Positions 10,122 through 21,621 are shown, numbered from the stretch's first letter. The stretch: DNA of 64,000 nt from Helicostylum pulchrum (GCA_025677825.1 JAIXMO010000040.1:124001-188000); one strand, 5' to 3'. The notes: a model not told the origin generated them from the sequence alone. A program made the numbers and translations.

Positions 10122-13100
10122 GTGGCGTCAAATAATAATAATACTCAGAACCCTTTTGAAGACTCATCCGAGTCCGGGTTGAGTCAATCTCGGTATGATT
10201 ATTCACCATCTCATCAGGCACCAACTCAAGATCTGATTGACTTGCAACAGAATCGTTCGGCTCAATCCCAACACCAAACATTTTCTAATTCAACTTCTTC
10301 TTCTACTTTGAATCCTCAGCAACCTGCTTATACTCACCAAGTCAAAAGAAACGACTCTTCGTTTGCTATCGATGAAGGTAAAAGGGAGTACTAAATACAC
10401 ATATAAAAAAAAAAAAGAGGAGGAGGAGAGTGTATATAGATCTTATAAGGGGGCAGGACTTAATTTTTTTTTCTCTCTTTGTATAGGCTCGTTCTATGAT
10501 GATTCAGTCATTGTTCATGACGATGATGATAATTTACAGTTGTTAAACAATCGAGCTCAAATTGCCGGTAGATATGATAAATCCAACGCTTCAGCAGCCA
10601 CAATGGATATTCCTTTACATCGACCTACATCACAACCTCAGCCCACAAAGACCAAGAAAAAAAAGACCAGTTTTAAAGATCGAATCAACGCATTGTTAGG
10701 CAAATCAAATACTGTTTCTGGCACTGCGGGTGAAAATGGAGAACGAATTATTCATATTAATAACAACGACTTGAACGATCAACAAAAGTTCTTACATAAT
10801 CGAGTCTTTACTGCTAAATATACAAGTTATAACTTTTTAATCAAGTTTTTATATGAAGAGTTTTCGAAATATGCAAATTTATTCTTTTTGTTTATCTCGG
10901 GTATTCAGGTAAAATAATGGTTTAAATTTATTTATTTTTTTAGAAAAAAAAAGTACTTATGGGTTAAATATTAGCAAATTCCTGGTATTTCACCTACCTC
11001 TCGATATACAACTTTGGTACCTCTCGTTATTGTATTATTAATTACTGCTGTCAAGGAAATAGTTGAAGATATGGTACATTATATATAAAAAAAAATGTTA
11101 TCTCTTAAATCAAGACTAATAAAACCGTAGGGAGTACATCGATCTGATGCCGAACTAAATGCTAGAAAGTGTAAGGTATTAGTAGGTACACAGTTTGTAG
11201 AAAAGGCCTGGCGTGATATCAAAGTCGGAGATGTGTTAAGAGTTGAAAGTGGCGAGAATTTCCCAGCGGATATTATATTGATTAGTAGCTCCGAGCCAGA
11301 AGGACTTTGTTATATTGAAACCAGTAACTTGGATGGTGAAGTTAATTTAAAGATCAAACAAGCTCTTCCACAGACCTTTAATATTTTAAATCCGGTTGAC
11401 ATGACTCATTTGCAAGGAACAATCCGTAGTGAACAACCTAACAATCGTTTGTATAATTATGATGGTGTATTCTGTACTTCTTCCATGAACGAAGTAGGAA
11501 AAAATAGAGATTATGCTTTAGACCCTAATCAGTTGTTGTTACGTGGTGCTCAACTTCGTAATACTTCTTGGATTTATGGTATTGTTGTATTTACCGGACA
11601 TGAAACAAAATTAATGTTAAATTCCAGGTACTGTACCTTCTTTTTGTTTTAACGTTTAAAAATTACATGCTAACTTCTTTTTTAAAAAAAACTAGTAAGA
11701 AACCATCCAAGATTTCCAATGTCACACGTATTACCAATCGTAATATTCTATACTTGTTTTCCATTTTGGTTATTATGAGTGTCGCATGTGCTATTGGTGG
11801 TCTAGTATTTACCATTACCAAGAGTGCTTATGTAGACGGATACCTTCAATTAGCAGCTGGCATGACTCGTCCTCAAGCATTTGGTTACGATATTCTTACT
11901 TTTTTGATTTTATTCAACAGTTTTATTCCCATCAGTTTAATGGTCACCATGGAAATCGTAAAGTTTATCCTTTCCTTCATGATCCAAAGCGATTTAGACA
12001 TGTATTACGATGTAACCGACACAGCTGCTGTAGCACGTAGTAGTAGTTTAATTGAAGAATTAGGTCAAGTCAAGTTTGTTTTCTCTGATAAGACGGGTAC
12101 TTTAACTTGTAACGAAATGCAATTTCGAGAATGTTCCATTGCTGGTATTTCTTATGCTGAAAAGGTAGAATCTGATAAACAAGCTAGAGAAGGTGTAGAA
12201 GATCCTACTTTACAATACAACTTTACTCAATTGAAAGAGCACTTGAAGACGCATTCTACCGCAAATGTTATTAATGAATTCTTGACTTTATTGGCTACTT
12301 GTCATACTGTTATTCCTGAACCTCAAGAAGGGACTGATGAAATTATTTATCAAGCTTCGTCTCCTGATGAAGGTGCTTTAGTAAAAGGTGCAAGTGATTT
12401 AGATTATATCTTTCATGTAAGTTTATTTTTTAAATGTAAATTTAACCCTTTCGCTGACTTTTTATATATACATAGACCCGTCGTCCCAACTCAATTACTT
12501 GTACTCAACGTGGCGTAGAAGCAGAATACCAAGTACTTAACGTCTGTGAATTCAACTCTACTCGTAAGCGTATGTCTGCTATTGTCCGTGGACCAGACGG
12601 TACAATTAAACTTTACTGTAAGGGCGCCGATAACGTCATCTTGGAAAGACTTGCAGAAAACAACCCATTTGTCGAGAACACCTTAATTCATTTAGAAGAA
12701 TTTGCATCTGAGGGTCTTCGTACACTTTGTATTGCTATGCGTGAAATTCCCGAAGAAGAATACGCTCGTTGGTCTCAAGTATACGATAAAGCCTCCACCA
12801 CCCTAGTAGACCGTGCAGATGAATTAGATAAAGCTGCCGAAATGATTGAACAAAACTTGTTTTTACTGGGTGCAACAGCTATTGAAGATAAACTTCAAGA
12901 AGGTGTTCCGGATACTATTCATACCTTGCAAGAGGCTGGTATTCGTGTTTGGGTATTGACTGGTGATAGACAAGAAACAGCTATTAATATTGGTTACTCC
13001 TGTAAGTTATTAAATGAAGAAATGAGTTTAATTGTCTGTAATATGGATAGTCATTGGGAAACCAAAAGCTTTTTGGAATCAAAGTTAAAAGATGTTACTG

Positions 13101-14503
13101 GTGCAATGGAAAGAGGTGAAGAATTGGAACCTTTAGCGTTTGTTATTGATGGAAAAGCATTGACTTTTGCTTTGGAAAAGGATATTGAAAAGATTTTGTT
13201 TGATTTGACCGTTATATGTAAAGCTGTTATTTGTTGTCGTGTATCTCCTCTTCAAAAGGCGCTTGTGGTTAAACTTGTAAAGAAGTATGATAAGTCTATC
13301 TTGTTGGCTATCGGTGATGGTGCAAACGATGTTTCCATGATTCAAGCTGCTCATGTTGGTGTTGGTATCAGTGGTGTCGAAGGTCTTCAAGCTGCTCGTA
13401 GTGCTGATTTTGCCATCTCTCAATTTAAATTTCTTAAGAAACTTTTACTTGTACACGGCGCTTGGGCTTATCAACGTTTAAGTAAAATGATCTTTTACTA
13501 CTTTTACAAGAATGTTGCCATGTATTTGACGCAATTTTGGGTAAGTTTTTTTATTATTATTATATTATTTATATATGTCAAAAAAAAATCCTTAAAAAAA
13601 GAGTTTCTTTTTTTTTAGTATGCATTCTATAATGGTTTCTCTGGTTCAACACTTTACGAATCTTGGACGATGTCTTGTTTCAACGTTATCTTTACATTTT
13701 TACCTCCGTTAGTTATCGGTATCTTTGATCAATTTGTTTCTGCTAGAATGCTCGATAAGTACCCTCAAATGTATATGCTCGGTCAATCCAACGAATTCTT
13801 TAACCAAAAGAAATTCTGGGGTTGGTTTGGTAACGCCGTTTTCCATTCTTTAATCTTATTTTTTCTTGGTGTTGGAGCTTTAAGTACCGATGGTGTATTT
13901 AGCGATGGTTTAGTTGGTGGTCAATGGTGGGCCGGTACAGCTATGTTTACTGCCGTTTTAGGTTGTATTTTATGGAAGGGTGCATTAATTACTGATGTTT
14001 GGACAAAGTATACGTTTATTGCCATTCCCGGTTCTATGCTCGTTTGGTTTATTTATTTACCAGTTGTTGCATTTATTGGTCCCGCGATTTCGGTCGATGT
14101 GTTCCCTGAATATTACGGTATTGTTCCTATGCTTTGGGGTAACCTTAACTTTTGGTTATTTGTATTATTGGTACCTTTTGTCTGTAATTTACGTGATTTC
14201 GTTTGGAAGTAGTAAGTAAACCTTATATACACGAAAAAAAAAAAAGTGAAACTAACTATTTTTAAAAATAACAGTGTAAAGAGAATGTATGTTCCTTTAC
14301 CGTACCATTTTGTACAAGAAATCCAAAAATACAATTTACCAGATTATAGACCTCGTATGGATAGGTTCCGACAAGCAGTTAACAAAGTACGTCGGATACA
14401 ACGTCTCAAGAGAAATCGTGGTTACGCTTTCTCTCAAAATGATAGTGATCAAACAAAGATTATTCGTGTTTATGATACCACTCAACAAAAGCCTCTTGGT
14501 TAA
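10122..14503 (+). CDS. P4-type ATPase, Drs2-like phospholipid flippase
   Basis: Eight exons (10122-10377, 10487-10908, 10975-11073, 11131-11627, 11696-12416, 12476-13540, 13619-14211, 14275-14503) give about 1,293 codons, the usual Drs2 length. P4-ATPases move aminophospholipids to the cytosolic leaflet at Golgi, endosome and plasma membrane, usually with a Cdc50 subunit. Visible motifs are actuator DGEVNLK, phosphorylation [11 protein letters not shown] (about residue 555), nucleotide-binding KGAD, hinge TGDRQET, and GDGANDVSM (about 944). Membrane helices lie in the expected places, and the C-terminus [20 protein letters not shown] ending RGYAFSQ is typical of Drs2. Odd point: the N-terminal frame has no ATG. 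The codon at the expected start is GTG in AAAGTGGCG, with an in-frame TAA at 10098 and no ATG from 9904 to 10194. The start is therefore uncertain. Confidence 0.92.
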
Positions 14504-15016
14504 AAAAAATGCTTTTTTTTTCTTATATACAAATTTTTACCCCCCCCCCCCCCCTCAAGATTTTATATCTTATTTACTTTTTAGCAAATACTTTTTATTG
14601 TTTATTTTTTACATATTAAAAATTCTTTTTATTAGTTTTTTAATTTTTGTTGCACTTTATGAAATCTAAATGCAAGCCATGCCTCTCAGAAGAAAAGAAA
14701 GTTAGCATGAGTGCTATTTAGAACATAAATAAAGAATTACAGCCATCACATGACTTTTATAGCTTCATGCGTCAAGTTTTTTTTTAAGATATCGGCGATG
14801 ACAGGGTTAACATAACGACAACTATTATGACCTTTTTCGTATCATTTCTTTATTCGAGAAAGCACTTTATTTACTAAAACAATCTGGTTTCACATTTCAT
14901 TAAAGATCTCGCTATGTAATATTTTGGACTAATTTACTCTTAGGAGGGAGTATAAAGAGAAGAAATGTACGCATTTCTCTCCTGAACATAAAAACAACAG
15001 AATATCTACTTAAATT
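14504..15016. other. Intergenic with poly-C run
   Basis: This is the 3' flank of the flippase. It has a run of about 15 C residues near 14541-14555, unusual in this AT-rich DNA, and otherwise no gene. The promoter of the first hydrolase copy must lie near its end. Confidence 0.5.
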
Positions 15017-15868
15017 ATGCCTGAATATTACTTGCAAGTTGATAATACCAATCTCTGCTACAAAGTTGATGGTACTGGTCCTTTTATTGTGATTGTTCCT
15101 GGTGGAAATGGAGGTTCTAGGCTCTTTAAAGGCTTTCGAGACCTTCTGGTCAAACACTTTACTGTTGTCTTATATGATCGACGAGGCTACTTTCGTAGTA
15201 ATCTTACTGACACTCAAGATTACTCCAAACGTCTGGAAACAGATGTTGGAGATTTGCATAGAATTATGGAAAATGTAACTCAAGAAAAGTTTATTATTTT
15301 TGGGATTAGTTCTAGTGGTGTTATTGTAATGACTTATTTGAACAAGTACCCCGAAAATCTTTCAAAAATCATTGTTCATGAACCAATGCTTTACATAGAC
15401 ACATTTGAAGGCAGAGATGAATTACAAAAATTCCATCTTGAGACATATAACACTTATCGAACCAAAGGTAAAAATGCTGCTATGGAAGAATTTGGGAACA
15501 AGCATTTTAACGAATTGGATTACAAGTTCGTGGCTCGAAAGCAAAAAGACGGCATAGTGAACAATTGGGACTATTGGTTCCAGTACGAGTGGAGAGAATA
15601 CCCTTTTGCAAAGATAGATTGGAAGACCGTTAAATCTCATTAAAAAAAAATGGTGTTATTATATGGTGTTGATTCTAATGGGTACAATATACATAAACTA
15701 GGAAAAGCCATAACAGATTATTTAAACGTAGAATACTTGCAATTTTCTGGAGGTCATATCGGCTTCCATTTTGAACCGGAGAGATTCTCTGCGGGTTTTG
15801 TTGAACTTTGTAAAAACACTCTCTTTTGCCGGACCAACAAAATTGCAAATCTTTATAAATTTTTTTAG
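15017..15868 (+). pseudogene. Alpha/beta hydrolase copy 1, nonsense-interrupted
   Basis: An intronless frame starts MPEYYLQVDNTNLCYKVDG and follows copy 2 residue by residue for 208 codons. It then meets TAA at 15641-15643, where copy 2 has CAA (Gln 209). The same frame stays open afterwards and still encodes MVLLYGVDSNG and FSGGHIGFHF, with only a diverged tail. The product made up to the stop would lack the GGHIGF segment that should carry the catalytic histidine, so it is probably inactive. The break is a single C-to-T type change beside a run of A residues. A recent loss, or a sequencing error in that run, are both possible. Confidence 0.8.
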
Positions 15869-16802
15869 AGGCACACTATCATTTTCTCATAAAATAAAGC
15901 CATCTAAAACAAAACAAAAAAAATCTTTTATATTTTTGTTTATTTTGATAAAGAGGAACGAAGGTCATTAATAAAAATAAGTTTTAACAAATACGCCGCT
16001 TGTTTTTCTTGAGTATCCCTTTATAATATTTCCCTGAATAACTCCTATTCGTAAAATAATACATCTCTTAGAGAACCACAGACTCGGGATTAACTGCTGG
16101 TATTCTATTATAATAATTCTGTAACGCCTATTTAACTTTTATTCTTTGTAAATAATCTATTTGTATTTCCCACTCTCGTTGAATTGATATGGTCTCTCGT
16201 AAATTATACTTTGCTTGAAATATTAGTACTTTATCAAAGACCAGTTGCCGAATACCTCTTTTCATGAATAATATAACCTTAAGTCTGAATTCAATTGACA
16301 ACTAATAGTCCAGTGCTCTCTGCTTTATTACTGCTATAATTATCTGTGGTTTTTCTATATTTAATAATCTCCTCCAAATTTTACGTCTTCTTATATTAAG
16401 CTGTATCAATACATAATAAAAATCACAATTATATTATGCGTTGTCTTCGGTTAGGTTATAAACATACTTTCTTTTTTGTACGCTATCTGGATTGTATTAT
16501 GACACGTAAAAAAATAATAAAAAATCGTTTTTGAAGCCGAAAACTTTTACTCTGACCTAAGCGTACGTTATCGCGGTTTTAGTGATAATTTTTTTTTTCG
16601 GTAACAGAAGCGAGACCTAGAATTCGATTCGATTCTGATACCTTCTCATTTTCAATAAAATAAGCACGGTATATAGCGCATACTGCTGAATATACGTAAT
16701 TGAGCCTTTGTACATTTTCAAGTAAAAATCGTATTTAAGTAACTTTCTTCAAAGAAAAAATATCTAATTATTCTTTTATTGAAAAAAAATAACAAAGTAA
16801 TA
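15869..16802. other. Spacer between hydrolase copies 1 and 2
   Basis: About 0.9 kb of AT-rich DNA with stops in all frames. No gene or repeat was recognised. It should contain the promoter of copy 2. Confidence 0.5.
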
Positions 16803-17624
16803 ATGCCTGAATATTATTTACAAGCTTATAATGCCAATCTCTGCTACGAAGTTGATGGTACTGGTCCTTTTATTGTGATTGTTGCAGGCGGAAACGGAGG
16901 TGCTAAGCTCTTTAAACGCTTTCGAGACCTTCTAGTTAAACACTTTACTGTTGTTCTGTACGATAGACGTGGGTTTTTTCGCAGCAAATTGACTGGACCT
17001 CAAGATTATTCTAAGCGTTTAGATACGGATGTTGATGATTTGTACAAGATCATGAGCAATATTACCAAAGAAAAGTTTATTCTTTTTGGGATTAGTTCCA
17101 GCGGTGCTATTTTGATGGATTATTTGAACAAGTACCCAGAGACTCTCCTTAAGTGTTTCGTTCACGAACCGATACTTTATATGGAAGGTTTAGAAGGCAG
17201 AGAAGAGATTCGAAATTACCATCTAGATATATATAACCTGTATCAAAACGAAGGTAGAAATGCTGCTATGCGCATGTTTGGAAGTTTGGGCTTTAACGAG
17301 GTAGATTCCAATATCTTGGTTGAGCGTCAAAAAAACGACAAGGAAAATAACTGGGATTATTGGTTCAAGCACGAGTGGATGCAATATCCTTTTGCCGAGA
17401 CGGACTGGAATGCTGCTAAGTCTCATCAAGACAAAATAGTGATGTTGTATGGCTTGAACAGCGTTGGGCTTTTCACTTGCGAACCAGGAAAAGCCATAGC
17501 ACAGCATCTAGGAAATGAATACGTCCCCTTTTCTGGGGGGCATATTGGTTTCTATACCAACTCTCAAAAATTCTCCGCAGAATTTCTCCAGTTCTGCAGA
17601 GAGCATACTCTCCTATTGAATTAA
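16803..17624 (+). CDS. Alpha/beta hydrolase copy 2
   Basis: An intact, intronless gene of 273 codons. The ATG at 16803 is chosen because all four copies begin MP[ED]xYL there. Core features of the fold are the oxyanion-side GGNGG after strand 3 (about residues 29-33), VVLYDRRGFFRS (50-61), a nucleophile-elbow-like FGISSSGA (95-102), VHEPIL near 120, and SGGHIGF near 244-250 for the catalytic histidine. The canonical G-x-S-x-G is relaxed to G-x-S-x-S-G. The layout (YDRRG, HEP, GGHxGF) resembles bacterial hydrolases of this superfamily. The substrate is unknown. The lack of introns contrasts with most neighbouring genes and is compatible with bacterial ancestry or retrocopying; only a phylogeny can decide. 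Confidence 0.85.
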   Translation: MPEYYLQAYNANLCYEVDGTGPFIVIVAGGNGGAKLFKRFRDLLVKHFTVVLYDRRGFFRSKLTGPQDYSKRLDTDVDDLYKIMSNITKEKFILFGISSSGAILMDYLNKYPETLLKCFVHEPILYMEGLEGREEIRNYHLDIYNLYQNEGRNAAMRMFGSLGFNEVDSNILVERQKNDKENNWDYWFKHEWMQYPFAETDWNAAKSHQDKIVMLYGLNSVGLFTCEPGKAIAQHLGNEYVPFSGGHIGFYTNSQKFSAEFLQFCREHTLLLN

Positions 17625-17928
17625 CTGTGATTGCATATCTTCTTTATAATTCATTTCAGATATATTTTATTTGCTTTAATAAAATGAATTCTTTACTCCA
17701 CTATCATATATAACATGAGGATACGTAATTAGTTTGTCTATCTTTTGATATAGTTATTAGGCTCTGTATACTGGCCCTGTGCTATTTGTGCATATATCAC
17801 TTCAAAATAAATAACCAAATTAGGACTGAAGGTAATTCGACATACTCGTCCTATCTCTTAATAACGCATATATTAATAAATAGCACAGCTGCTATACTAT
17901 GTGTTTTCGGATTGATTTGCTGCTTTTT

Positions 17929-17973
17929 TTTTCGGTTTGTTAATATTTACTAGGTTTACTAACAAACCGAAAA
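17929..17973. repeat. Perfect 14-bp inverted repeat, 17-nt loop
   Basis: The arms TTTTCGGTTTGTTA (17929-17942) and TAACAAACCGAAAA (17960-17973) are exact reverse complements, so transcripts from either strand can fold into a hairpin. It lies between the 3' ends of convergent hydrolases 2 and 3. A shared 3'-end or transcript-stability signal, or a mobile-element remnant, are possible readings. Confidence 0.7.
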
Positions 17974-17974
17974 C

Positions 17975-17993
17975 GACCAATTCAAAATTGGTC
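17975..17993. repeat. Small inverted repeat GACCAATT/AATTGGTC
   Basis: Eight-base arms with a 3-nt loop, 1 nt downstream of the larger hairpin. It may belong to the same structure. Confidence 0.6.
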
Positions 17994-18118
17994 AATATTT
18001 TGTTTCAAATAAAGGTTCTTAGCAAACGTAGTTTATTTTGATAATGATAATAATAAGAAAGAAAGAGTTTGGATTAAGTATAAGATCATTTAGAAGTGTT
18101 TCATTTAATGGGGCCTAT

Positions 18119-18952
18119 TTACAATCTCGGTTGCTCCGATATAAGTGAGTGCTCGCGACATAGTTTAATAAAACCCGAATAGAATTTTTCACATTCAGTA
18201 AAGAAACCAATGTGTCCTCCAGGAAACTGTAGTGTTTCTTTTCCCAAAGATTTGGCAAAAAGGGCACTTGGTCTATATACAAAATAATCAGTACATTCTG
18301 CGCCATGTATGAATACAAGTTTATCCTTGTAAGGCTCTATTTTATCTGTTTCTACATCGGTAAACAAATATTCAAGCCATTCATGCTCAAAAAAATAATC
18401 CCAGTTATTAACTCGGTCATTGGACTGTTTTCGGACCAGTATATCTTCATCAAGCTTATTAAGATAGTACTTCCCAAAAAGAATCATGGCAGAATTTCTT
18501 CCGAGACTTTTGTACGTGTTGTAAATAGCTTGGTGACCTTCCCAGACTTCTTTCCCATTGGAGAGAGTAAACAGATTAAATACCGGCTCGTGTGCAAACA
18601 ATTTGTGGATTGTATCCGGATACTTTTTCAAATAATTCATCAAGACTGCTCCGCTGGAGCTAATACCGAATATTATAAACTTTTCTTTAGTAATACTTCT
18701 CATCAGGTTGTGTAAATCATCAACATCCGTGTCAATACGTCTAGTGTAGTCTTGTGGGCCAGTAAGTTTGCTTCTAAAGTAACCTCTTCTGTCATATAAA
18801 ATAACTGTGAAATGTTTCACCAATCGATTGCGAAAGGGCCGAAAAAGAATGGAACCGCCGTTTCCGCCAGCAACAAACACGATATAAGGCCCAGATCCTT
18901 CAATTTCGTAGCAGAGCTTAGAACCATCGACTTGTAAATATTGGTCTGGCAT
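18119..18952 (-). CDS. Alpha/beta hydrolase copy 3
   Basis: An intact, intronless gene of 277 codons on the opposite strand to its paralogues. The start at 18952 (MPDQYLQVDGSKLCYEIEG) aligns with the other copies; an upstream in-frame ATG at 18967 would add five residues. It keeps GGNGG, VILYDRRGYFRS, FGISSSGA, AHEPV and PGGHIGFF. The middle cap region is the most diverged part (for example LFTLSNGKEVWEGHQ). The inversion relative to copies 1, 2 and 4 shows that the array did not arise only by simple head-to-tail duplication, or was later rearranged. Confidence 0.85.
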   Translation of the reverse strand: MPDQYLQVDGSKLCYEIEGSGPYIVFVAGGNGGSILFRPFRNRLVKHFTVILYDRRGYFRSKLTGPQDYTRRIDTDVDDLHNLMRSITKEKFIIFGISSSGAVLMNYLKKYPDTIHKLFAHEPVFNLFTLSNGKEVWEGHQAIYNTYKSLGRNSAMILFGKYYLNKLDEDILVRKQSNDRVNNWDYFFEHEWLEYLFTDVETDKIEPYKDKLVFIHGAECTDYFVYRPSALFAKSLGKETLQFPGGHIGFFTECEKFYSGFIKLCREHSLISEQPRL

Positions 18953-20447
18953 TTGATTTTTATTCAATTATTTTTAGATAAGGAACTAGTGTTTGGCAAC
19001 ATTTATGAATCTCTTGCCATTATATATAATTATAGTTTTCTCGGTTAAAGTATTAGTTAATCGGCAATGCTTCACTAGTGCATCTAATAAATATGCTCTC
19101 ATGTTATTTATCAGTTTGCATTGCTACTAAAGATTGCGACCTTTTTTTTAACAAGTGGAAATTACGGGAAGTTCGCAAACCTTAAAAAATATTTTCATAA
19201 TCGTAAACGTTCTATATATAACTATTATAGTATGTATGCGTAAGCGAGCAATATTAAAAGTATCAGGTGCTTTCTACGGCCTTACAAGCTTTTTTTTTTT
19301 AGTTATAGATTGTATAGTGGTATAAGGTACTCGAGTATTTGAAGAATAATTTTAAACGCTATCGCGTTGAACGTTTCAAGGTTTAAGACTGTATATTGGT
19401 TTAGTAAAAAGAATAGATAACGAATTTCGACTACTAACTATTGTGGCCGAAGACTGGAAAGTTTTTTTAAAGAAATATCCAACAGAACGGACGTTATCTT
19501 AATTCGTTTATCTCGATAAAATCGGTGTGTATTCTTTGAGCTGATTCTTAGTGTTACAAATACTTATATATCGTTGCTTTAATAAGCTTACCTAATTTTA
19601 TTTTGAAATCATTCAATAATTATAGCAGTAGTTTGTAACTTTAATGCAAGTGAAAGCGCAGCAGTTCATAATTACATTAAGATTTACTAGAGTAAAAAAA
19701 GTCAAATGAGTAGCATCGTGTTATAAAATCAGGTTTGAAACAATATTTACACTTATGAATAAGGCTTATTTTAGCGCCATGGAGTAAAACAACTGCTATA
19801 ATGGACGCTTTGTTGATAATTTATCATAATGTTACCGGCTGAAATAAATATTAGTAAGATATTACTTTATTTAGCCTATGCGTAGATTTTATCAACTATT
19901 ACACAATTCACTCTACAAGTTTTTGTATCTAAATCGGCTGAGATCCACATAGATAAAGTTTCAATTTTTTTTTAAAAAAAAAGAGAGCACCATTTTTATT
20001 TTCTAAAAATATATAATATCATGCCTTCAATTATATCCTATACGTATAAGGATTAGATATTTATTACTGTATTTCAATAATATCTAATATAAATTATATT
20101 AGAACAAAAAACTTTCCGCATAGGTATGTATTAATATCGTGGACCTTCGCCATAATGATGTCACATGTAAAAACTGCCAAATGACTGAAAAGGTTTTAGC
20201 TGCACGATATGTTCTACCGAGATTCGTACACCATATTACTGCCATACTTAATCGATATAGTTTTTTTTTTTTTTTCCTTTTCGTAGACATGGTTATTTTA
20301 GTTACAAAGTATATACCTTTACTAACAAAAAATACACACAATCACATTTATGTTTCTCAAAAAAAAAACATGCGTGACTAACCTCGAAATTGTATAAATA
20401 TAAAATCGAGATTATCTTTACCCTTTACTTTTAAGTAACGGATTCTA
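18953..20447. other. Spacer between divergent hydrolase copies 3 and 4
   Basis: About 1.5 kb of AT-rich DNA with no supportable gene. It holds both divergent promoters. A TATA-like TATAAATATAAAA lies at about 20392-20404, roughly 45-55 bp before the copy 4 ATG. Overlapping short frames at 20099-20381 have no coding character. Confidence 0.5.
20392..20404 (+). promoter_or_regulatory. TATA-like element before hydrolase copy 4
   Basis: TATAAATATAAAA lies about 45-55 bp upstream of the ATG at 20448. Position and sequence fit a core promoter with a short 5' leader. Confidence 0.45.
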
Positions 20448-21314
20448 ATGCCTGAACACTATTTAAAAGTCAATAACGCTGATCTCTGCTACGAAATTGA
20501 TGGCACTGGTCCTTTTATTGTGTTTGTTCCTGGTGGAAATGGCGGCGCTAAGCTTTTTAGACGTTTCCGAGACCTTCTAGTTAAGCACTTTACAGTTGTT
20601 TTGTATGATAGGCGTGGCTACTTTCGTAGTCGGTTTACAGGTCCTCTAGACCATGCTAATCGTATCGCCACCGATGTCGATGATTTGTATCAACTTATGA
20701 CGCACCTTACAGATGAAAAGTTTATCATCTTTGGTGTCAGTGCTAGTGGAGCTCTTTTAATGAAATACATCGAAACTTATCCAGAAACCATTTCAAAATT
20801 GTTCGCGCATGAACCGATGCTTTTTGTAGACACTTTTAAAGACATAGATAAGCATTTACAGGATCACCACCACTTACATAAAGTGCTTAGGACAGAAGAT
20901 AAAAACGTATCTTTAGATATATTGGGCAATAAATACCTCAATCGTTTAGACCGAGGTATTCTAGTCGATGGACAAAGACATGAAAAGTTTAATAATTGGA
21001 ACTATTGGATTGAGCATGAATCCAAACAATACCCTTTTGCTAAACTCGATTGGGATACAATTAAAACTCGCAAGGATATATTGGTAATATTGTATGGTAT
21101 AGACTCTGTTGGATTTCTTATCACTGAACTAGTAGCTGGTATCGCAAAGCGCTTGGACAAAGAAACATTCCCATTGCCGGGAGGACATATTGGATTTTAC
21201 ACTCACCATAAAGCATTTGCTGCCGAGTTTATTGAGATTTGCAAGGCTCATTCACTTTTTTTGAAACCTTCCCCTTCCTCGGATCCCCTTTTATTGGATC
21301 AATCGAAACTATAG
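20448..21314 (+). CDS. Alpha/beta hydrolase copy 4
   Basis: An intact, intronless gene of 288 codons, the longest copy, because a Ser/Pro-rich tail (SPSSDPLLLDQSKL) follows the shared end CKAHSLFL. It retains GGNGG, VVLYDRRGYFRS, AHEPML and PGGHIGFY. The elbow is FGVSASGA rather than FGISSSGA. The cap region differs from copies 1-3, with HLQDHHHLHKVLR, suggesting a different substrate pocket. Copies 1 and 2 look closest to each other, and 3 and 4 more distant. Confidence 0.85.
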   Translation: MPEHYLKVNNADLCYEIDGTGPFIVFVPGGNGGAKLFRRFRDLLVKHFTVVLYDRRGYFRSRFTGPLDHANRIATDVDDLYQLMTHLTDEKFIIFGVSASGALLMKYIETYPETISKLFAHEPMLFVDTFKDIDKHLQDHHHLHKVLRTEDKNVSLDILGNKYLNRLDRGILVDGQRHEKFNNWNYWIEHESKQYPFAKLDWDTIKTRKDILVILYGIDSVGFLITELVAGIAKRLDKETFPLPGGHIGFYTHHKAFAAEFIEICKAHSLFLKPSPSSDPLLLDQSKL

Positions 21315-21621
21315 TTGCGTACTATCTATTATAAATATTTACATCTATTCCTCTTTATTCGTTTCTATTAATAAATTTACGTCGTTTCGGCTTTAGTTTC
21401 TACTTGTTTATAAAATGAAATCTAGAACGGTATAAAAGCAACCGTCTTCCAGGGAAAAAAATGGTCCAAGTAATTTATACTACAATTAAGATCGTAGTAA
21501 TCTAACTACTCGGTAGGCCGAACAAGCCACCTACTTATTCGAAGCCAAAAGGATGTTATTTAATTTCCGCTTATTTTTTTTTGATGTTAACCTTTTCTTC
21601 CACAGTTCAAAAATAAAAATC
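21315..21621. other. Intergenic, promoter of the MAM33-like gene
   Basis: Short spacer between two plus-strand genes. No other feature was seen. Confidence 0.4.

Larger units (their letters stand above)
17625..18118. other. Spacer between convergent hydrolase copies 2 and 3
   Basis: AT-rich, no ORF. It contains a strong inverted repeat at 17929-17973 and a shorter one at 17975-17993, listed separately. Confidence 0.5.
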
